The notes beneath the pieces are model-generated. The model was not told where the DNA came from and searched no databases. It saw only the letters and a list, made by a program, of their open reading frames with translations. 9,694 nt of DNA from Anaerolinea sp. (GTDB lineage Bacteria > Chloroflexota > Anaerolineae > JAAEKA01), in contig JACSRL010000115.1 of NCBI GenBank assembly GCA_014879765.1, positions 1-9,694 of the forward strand, read 5' to 3'. Shown one piece after another: positions 7,137 through 9,694 of this stretch. The translations under genes were made by a program, and so were the position numbers. Position 1 is the first letter of the stretch. Every line of letters starts with the position of its first letter.

Positions 7137-7763
7137 TTACGGGATGCACAGCACCTCGCCGACATAGATGACATAGCTGGGCGGGCGCACCTTGCCGGGG
7201 TTGGCCGCGTAGAGCGTGCTCAGCGGCACACCGGTAGCCCACGAGATGGAGGACCAGGAATCGCCCGGCTGCACCGTGTAGCTATAGGCGCAGGTGGGCG
7301 GCGGCGGTGGGCCGCCGCACGGTATCCACAGCGTGTGGCCGACAAAGAGCCAGTTGTTGGGGTGGATGTGGGCCGGGTTGGCCGCCTGCAGCGCGCCGAC
7401 CGAGATGCCGGTGGCCCGGGAGAGGCGGCTCCAACTGTCGCCGGGGCGGACGGTGTACCAGTACCCACACCCTGGCGGGGGCGTCACCGGCGGGGGCGCG
7501 CCGCAGGGGATCCACATCGTATCCCCCACGTAAAGCCAATTCTGTGGCGGGCGCACCAGGCCGGGGTTGGCCGCCTGCAGGGCGGAAATGGACACACCCG
7601 TGACCGCCGAGATGCGCGACCACGAATCGCCCGGACGTACCGTGTACCAGTAGCCGCAAGATTGTACGCTGGAAACGTCGTTGGGTGCGGCCTGTGCTAT
7701 CGGTCCGACCAACAACGCCACCAGCACGGCCAGCGTCAAGCTGATTACCCATCGTGTTTTCAT
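7137..7763 (-). CDS. Secreted protein with three cysteine-framed LysM domains
   Basis: Encodes 208 residues: a Sec signal peptide (basic MKTR, hydrophobic core about 5-20, likely cleavage after AQA at 25), then three LysM modules joined by Pro/Gly-rich linkers. Each module opens with Y-(W/S)-YTV-x-PGDSW, has an L-x-AANP core and closes with a YVG or FVG turn. LysM binds N-acetylglucosamine polymers such as peptidoglycan. Each module is framed by two cysteines (36/87, 99/149, 158/206), which suggests one disulphide per module. No catalytic domain is present, so it is a binder or surface protein rather than a hydrolase. AGGAG lies eight bases before the ATG (7761-7763), a good start. It ends in its own terminator and is probably a single-gene transcript. 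The first two modules are closer to each other than to the third. Confidence 0.93.
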   Translation of the reverse strand: MKTRWVISLTLAVLVALLVGPIAQAAPNDVSSVQSCGYWYTVRPGDSWSRISAVTGVSISALQAANPGLVRPPQNWLYVGDTMWIPCGAPPPVTPPPGCGYWYTVRPGDSWSRLSRATGISVGALQAANPAHIHPNNWLFVGHTLWIPCGGPPPPPTCAYSYTVQPGDSWSSISWATGVPLSTLYAANPGKVRPPSYVIYVGEVLCIP

Positions 7764-7880
7764 GGTCTGATCTCCTTTGTCCGAAGCTGAGCGCGAAAGA
7801 ACACCGTTGCAAAACAGATGACGAAAACAACCGCAGGAAGTTACGTCACAAAGTTGAACGCAAATGGCGCGATCTTTCCT

Positions 7881-7906
7881 TCACGCCAAGATGCCGAGAC
7901 GCAAAG
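7881..7906 (+). repeat. Degenerate CGCCAAG-type repeat before the HicB-like gene
   Basis: The stretch TCACGCCAAGATGCCGAGAC, followed by GCAAAGG, shares the CGCCAAG core with the hairpin at 8131-8174 on the other side of the same gene. Its last bases supply the GGAG used as ribosome binding site. Assignment as one repeat family is inferred from this short shared core. The rest of the 149-base divergent gap (7764-7912) shows no convincing promoter or ORF. Confidence 0.35.
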
Positions 7907-7912
7907 GAGACG

Positions 7913-8185
7913 GTGCTTGACGATATCATTATTCCGATCACAGTTGACTATCTTGAGGAAGATCAGGTCTATCAAGTGAGTTGTCCATGGCTGCAAGGCT
8001 GTCATGCCTGGGGGGAAACACTGGACGAGGCTATGCGCGCTATACCTGACAACATCCGGGCCATGATCGCGGCCCGTCGCCAAAAGGGATCACCATTGCC
8101 GGTTCAACTTGAGTCCACGGTTTTTGACTTGCGCCAAGACCGCCAAGGGCAGAGATTCCTGGCGGTCTTGGCGCGAGAATCGTGA
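7913..8185 (+). CDS. HicB-like antitoxin-family protein, orphan
   Basis: The only convincing plus-strand gene, about 90 residues from GTG 7913. It shows the HicB partial RNase-H-like fold: a strand IIPITVDYLEED, then VYQVSCPWLQGCHAWGETL (the usual pattern is YxVxxPxLxGCxTxGxTxxEA), then the helix DEAMRAIPDNIRAMIAARR and the terminal KGSPLP. In HicAB systems HicB neutralises the RNase toxin HicA. No HicA gene lies on either side, and no DNA-binding tail is present. The start is chosen because GGAG lies three bases upstream (short spacing) and the fold begins at once; a longer frame back to 7754 would overlap the LysM start codon. The last ~19 residues come from the hairpin repeat at 8131-8174. 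The gene is visibly less GC-rich than its neighbours, suggesting transfer. Confidence 0.75.
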   Translation: MLDDIIIPITVDYLEEDQVYQVSCPWLQGCHAWGETLDEAMRAIPDNIRAMIAARRQKGSPLPVQLESTVFDLRQDRQGQRFLAVLARES

Positions 8186-8198
8186 ACTACTGAGTCCA
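8110..8198. repeat. Hairpin element with 8-bp flanking direct repeats at the end of the HicB-like gene
   Basis: A perfect 15-bp inverted repeat, GCGCCAAGACCGCCA (8131-8145) with its complement at 8160-8174, closes a 14-base loop. TGAGTCCA occurs on both sides (8110-8117 and 8191-8198), as a target-site duplication would. It encodes the C-terminal tail and stop codon of the HicB-like ORF and lies between convergent genes. No T-run follows on either strand. Confidence 0.6.
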
Positions 8199-8207
8199 GC
8201 CTCTGCC

Positions 8208-8741
8208 TCAGGCCAGGGCGGCATCCCCGCAGGCATGGCGCACCCCACAGGCGCGGCAGCGGGCCGGGTCGCGATGGCTGCGCCCCACGTCGGCCTGGCC
8301 GCGGTCGGCGCGCACCTGCTCCAGCAGCGCCAGAAGCTGAGCGCGCAGCGCAGGCGTGTAGTCGATGCGCACCGTGGCGTCGGTGTAGCGAATCAGGCCG
8401 TAGGGGGGCGTCTCGCCGTGTGCTTCCTCCACCAGCAGGCAATAGGCGGCTACCTGCATGATGTGCGAATCGTAGGCCCGGCCGCCGGCCGGCGCGGCCG
8501 TGTGCTTCACCTCTACCGGCGTCAGCCCTTCGTCGCTGGCCACCAGATAGTCCGGCTTGCCGGTCAGACGATAGCGCGGCGAGAAGTAGGGCCTGGCCAC
8601 GGCTGACCAGCGCCCCGTGTCGGCGTAGACCAGCCGGCCCTGTGGCAGGCCGCTGCGCTGTTGGCCCCGCCGGGCGCGCAGCGCCAGCCAGAGAGCGATC
8701 CCCAGAAGCAGCAAGCTGAACAGCAACAGAAACCAAGTCAT
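8208..8741 (-). CDS. Membrane-anchored Cas4-like (RecB/Dna2-type PD-(D/E)XK) protein
   Basis: Encodes 177 residues. An N-terminal hydrophobic helix (about 3-22) ends in a basic RARRGQQR stretch, predicting a cytoplasmic nuclease domain on a membrane anchor. The nuclease core shows Asp64 in GKPDYLV, Glu77 and Lys79 in TPVEVKH, and QVAAY (Gln96, Tyr100), matching the Cas4/Dna2 D...ExK...QxxxY motifs. A C-terminal cysteine set CRACGVRHAC (162, 165, 171) resembles the Cas4 iron-sulphur site. The fourth, N-terminal cysteine of Cas4 is absent, so an intact 4Fe-4S cluster is doubtful. No cas1, cas2 or repeat array is visible, which fits the known class of solo Cas4 relatives. AGGTGA sits five bases before the ATG, and the stop of the tiny upstream ORF lies three bases before it. 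A role in DNA processing is inferred from the family only. Confidence 0.82.
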   Translation of the reverse strand: MTWFLLLFSLLLLGIALWLALRARRGQQRSGLPQGRLVYADTGRWSAVARPYFSPRYRLTGKPDYLVASDEGLTPVEVKHTAAPAGGRAYDSHIMQVAAYCLLVEEAHGETPPYGLIRYTDATVRIDYTPALRAQLLALLEQVRADRGQADVGRSHRDPARCRACGVRHACGDAALA

Positions 8742-8744
8742 CAG

Positions 8745-8864
8745 TCACCTGGAGATGGCCACGTCATTCTGGGCCTTTTTGAGTAGTTCCTCCCACAGTG
8801 TCCTGACTTTTGGTTGCATCTGGGCTATACGTGCTGTCACAATGCCAGAATGCTCATGATTCAA
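8745..8864 (-). CDS. Tiny ORF (up to 39 residues) between the small unknown gene and the Cas4-like gene
   Basis: An open frame begins at a possible TTG (complement of 8862-8864), or GTG 8840 or ATG 8819, and stops with TGA at 8745-8747, three bases before the Cas4-like ATG. It overlaps the end of the preceding 77-residue gene by 11 bases. The product contains VRTLWEELLKKAQNDVAISR, a helix-like, non-repetitive composition. It may be a real small protein, a translational coupler, or the remnant of a larger gene such as a toxin partner of the preceding gene; the resemblance to nucleotidyltransferase C-termini is only an impression. Confidence 0.3.
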   Translation of the reverse strand: MNHEHSGIVTARIAQMQPKVRTLWEELLKKAQNDVAISR

Positions 8865-9087
8865 GCCCGCGCAGCGGTGTCAAATAGGCCAAAACTTTCA
8901 TGTTGATCTCGGCATCGGATAGTTCATGATATCGACGGTGAAAAGTTGCACGTAGCCCTGCCCGTACGAACTCCGCGGCCCGCACCATGGTGAGTGTGCG
9001 TTGCGCAGGCGAAAGCCGCGCCAGCAAATCCATCTGTTGCCAGTCGATGGGATCGAGTTCGAGATCGGTTGATGGGACGGTCTGCAT
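8854..9087 (-). CDS. Small conserved-looking protein of unknown function
   Basis: About 77 residues from ATG 9087 (87 if a TTG at 9117 inside the adjacent hairpin is used; neither has a clean ribosome binding site). The segment LLARLSPAQRTLTMVRAAEF is followed by a basic helix LRATFHRRYHELSDAEINMK. The pattern L(S)P-x-(Q/E)R...RRRYP-x-LS(D/E)-x-E(I/L)N-x-K is one I recall from small proteins encoded next to nucleotidyltransferase or PIN-type genes in Chloroflexota and cyanobacteria. Here the next ORF is only about 39 residues and then a Cas4-like gene follows, so such a partner is missing or degraded. There is no signal peptide or membrane segment. An antitoxin role is possible but unproven. 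Confidence 0.6.
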   Translation of the reverse strand: MQTVPSTDLELDPIDWQQMDLLARLSPAQRTLTMVRAAEFVRAGLRATFHRRYHELSDAEINMKVLAYLTPLRGLES

Positions 9088-9106
9088 GAGCGTGGCCGGT
9101 GAAATG

Positions 9107-9142
9107 CAGAAGTTCAACTTCTTCCGAGAAGTTGAACTTCTG
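9107..9142. repeat. Perfect 16-bp hairpin with self-complementary arms
   Basis: CAGAAGTTCAACTTCT (9107-9122) and its exact complement (9127-9142) flank a TCCG loop. Each arm is itself a palindrome around one central base (AGAAGTT-N-AACTTCT), so the region can fold as one long stem or two short ones. It starts eight bases after the L,D-transpeptidase stop codon on the minus strand. No T-run follows, so a factor-independent terminator is not clear; an mRNA 3'-end stabiliser or protein-binding site is possible. Confidence 0.85.
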
Positions 9143-9149
9143 TGATTCT

Positions 9150-9694
9150 CTATCCCTCGCGGCCGGCGCCGCCGTCCCAGGGCAGGACGACGATGGGGGT
9201 GTCATAGGGGCCCCAGGCGCTGAACCAGGCCGCGTCGTCGGGGCTGATGCGAATGCAGCCGCGCGAGGCGGGGAAGACCCCCAGCTCGTCCAGCCCCTGG
9301 TAAAGCTTGCTGCCGTCGGCCGCCAGGGTGTAGGGGGAGCTGTGGATCAGAATCGAGCCGCCGGCCTGAAAAAGGTACCAGGCCTCGTCGGCCGACGCGC
9401 CGTTGGCGGTGAAGGTGCCCCAGTATTCGCCGATGCGGCCGGCCCAGGCTGGCGTGTACCAGCCGCGGTCGGGGTCGCCGGTGCTGATGCGCAGGGTGCG
9501 CAGCACCCGCCCCTGCTGGACGACGGTCATGCGCTGGGCGTTCTGGTTGACGATCACGTAGTCGCCGGCCGGGTCGATGCCGTGGGCGCGCGCCACCTCC
9601 ACCAGGTAGGGGTCAGGGGTTGGCTCAACCGGGGCCGCGGCCGCCTCGGTCTCTGGCGTCGCTGTGGGCGATGCCGTGGCCGCGGGGGTGGCCG
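9150..9694 (-). CDS. L,D-transpeptidase (YkuD domain), N-terminus beyond the window
   Basis: The reading frame is open to the right window edge, so the N-terminus, probably a signal peptide or lipoprotein leader, is missing. The visible part starts with an Ala/Pro/Thr/Glu linker (codons above about 9600), then the YkuD domain from DYVIVNQNAQRMTVVQ to the end. The catalytic signature is complete: His in ILIHSSPY and SRGCIRI with the nucleophilic cysteine (residues 87 and 113-118 counted from an internal GTG at 9602). The family cross-links peptidoglycan 3-3 or attaches proteins to it, outside the membrane. An internal GTG at 9602 could mimic a start but the frame continues upstream without a stop. 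It ends just before the hairpin at 9107-9142. Confidence 0.93.
   Translation of the reverse strand, partial: ATPAATASPTATPETEAAAAPVEPTPDPYLVEVARAHGIDPAGDYVIVNQNAQRMTVVQQGRVLRTLRISTGDPDRGWYTPAWAGRIGEYWGTFTANGASADEAWYLFQAGGSILIHSSPYTLAADGSKLYQGLDELGVFPASRGCIRISPDDAAWFSAWGPYDTPIVVLPWDGGAGREG

Noticed and set aside
7754..7912. N-terminal extension of the HicB-like protein back to 7754
   Set aside because: It overlaps the LysM start region antisense and runs through repeat sequence; the HicB fold begins right at the GTG at 7913.
8208..8741. CRISPR-Cas locus suggested by the Cas4-like gene
   Set aside because: No cas1, cas2, effector gene or direct-repeat array was seen in the window; a solo Cas4 relative explains it.

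Overview
The window looks like chromosomal DNA of a GC-rich bacterium, most likely a member of the Chloroflexota (Anaerolineae/Caldilineae type). This is an inference from gene style rather than from a marker gene: secreted proteins with Pro/Ala/Thr-rich linkers, a TolB-like propeller, LysM repeats, a membrane-anchored Cas4-like protein, and intergenic heptamer repeats. No rRNA, tRNA, transposase, integrase or CRISPR array was seen. All convincing genes but one lie on the minus strand; the exception is a small HicB-like gene.

Layout in minus-strand transcription order, from the right edge. An L,D-transpeptidase (YkuD fold) is cut by the window end. A long perfect hairpin follows. Then comes a tight cluster of a small unknown protein, a tiny overlapping ORF and a membrane-anchored Cas4/RecB-like protein. 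An orphan HicB-like gene (plus strand) converges on the Cas4-like gene and diverges from a secreted protein with three LysM domains, which ends in a strong intrinsic terminator. Next are an RmlC-like cupin epimerase with its own plausible promoter, a membrane-anchored six-repeat PD40 (TolB-like) propeller, an HD-domain phosphohydrolase, and a pterin-4a-carbinolamine dehydratase. An ABC exporter pair (ATPase, then a ten-helix FtsX-type permease of the YbbA/YbbP kind) follows. At the left edge a possible further gene starts behind a good ribosome binding site.

Several products act at or outside the membrane: the L,D-transpeptidase and LysM protein on peptidoglycan, the propeller as an anchored binding domain, and the ABC pair as an exporter or membrane-stress machine. 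The HD protein, dehydratase and cupin look like housekeeping or accessory enzymes. They do not form one recognisable pathway.

The most unusual content is in the gaps. One repeat family (a roughly 35-bp block plus 7-bp units) runs up to within a few bases of the start codons of two unrelated genes. A second family (AAAAACCCGG core) splits the ABC gene pair and recurs 1.2 kb away. A third (arms CGAGACTT/AAGTCT) sits just after two stop codons in a long and a short form. A fourth (CGCCAAG type) brackets the HicB-like gene and supplies its C-terminus.
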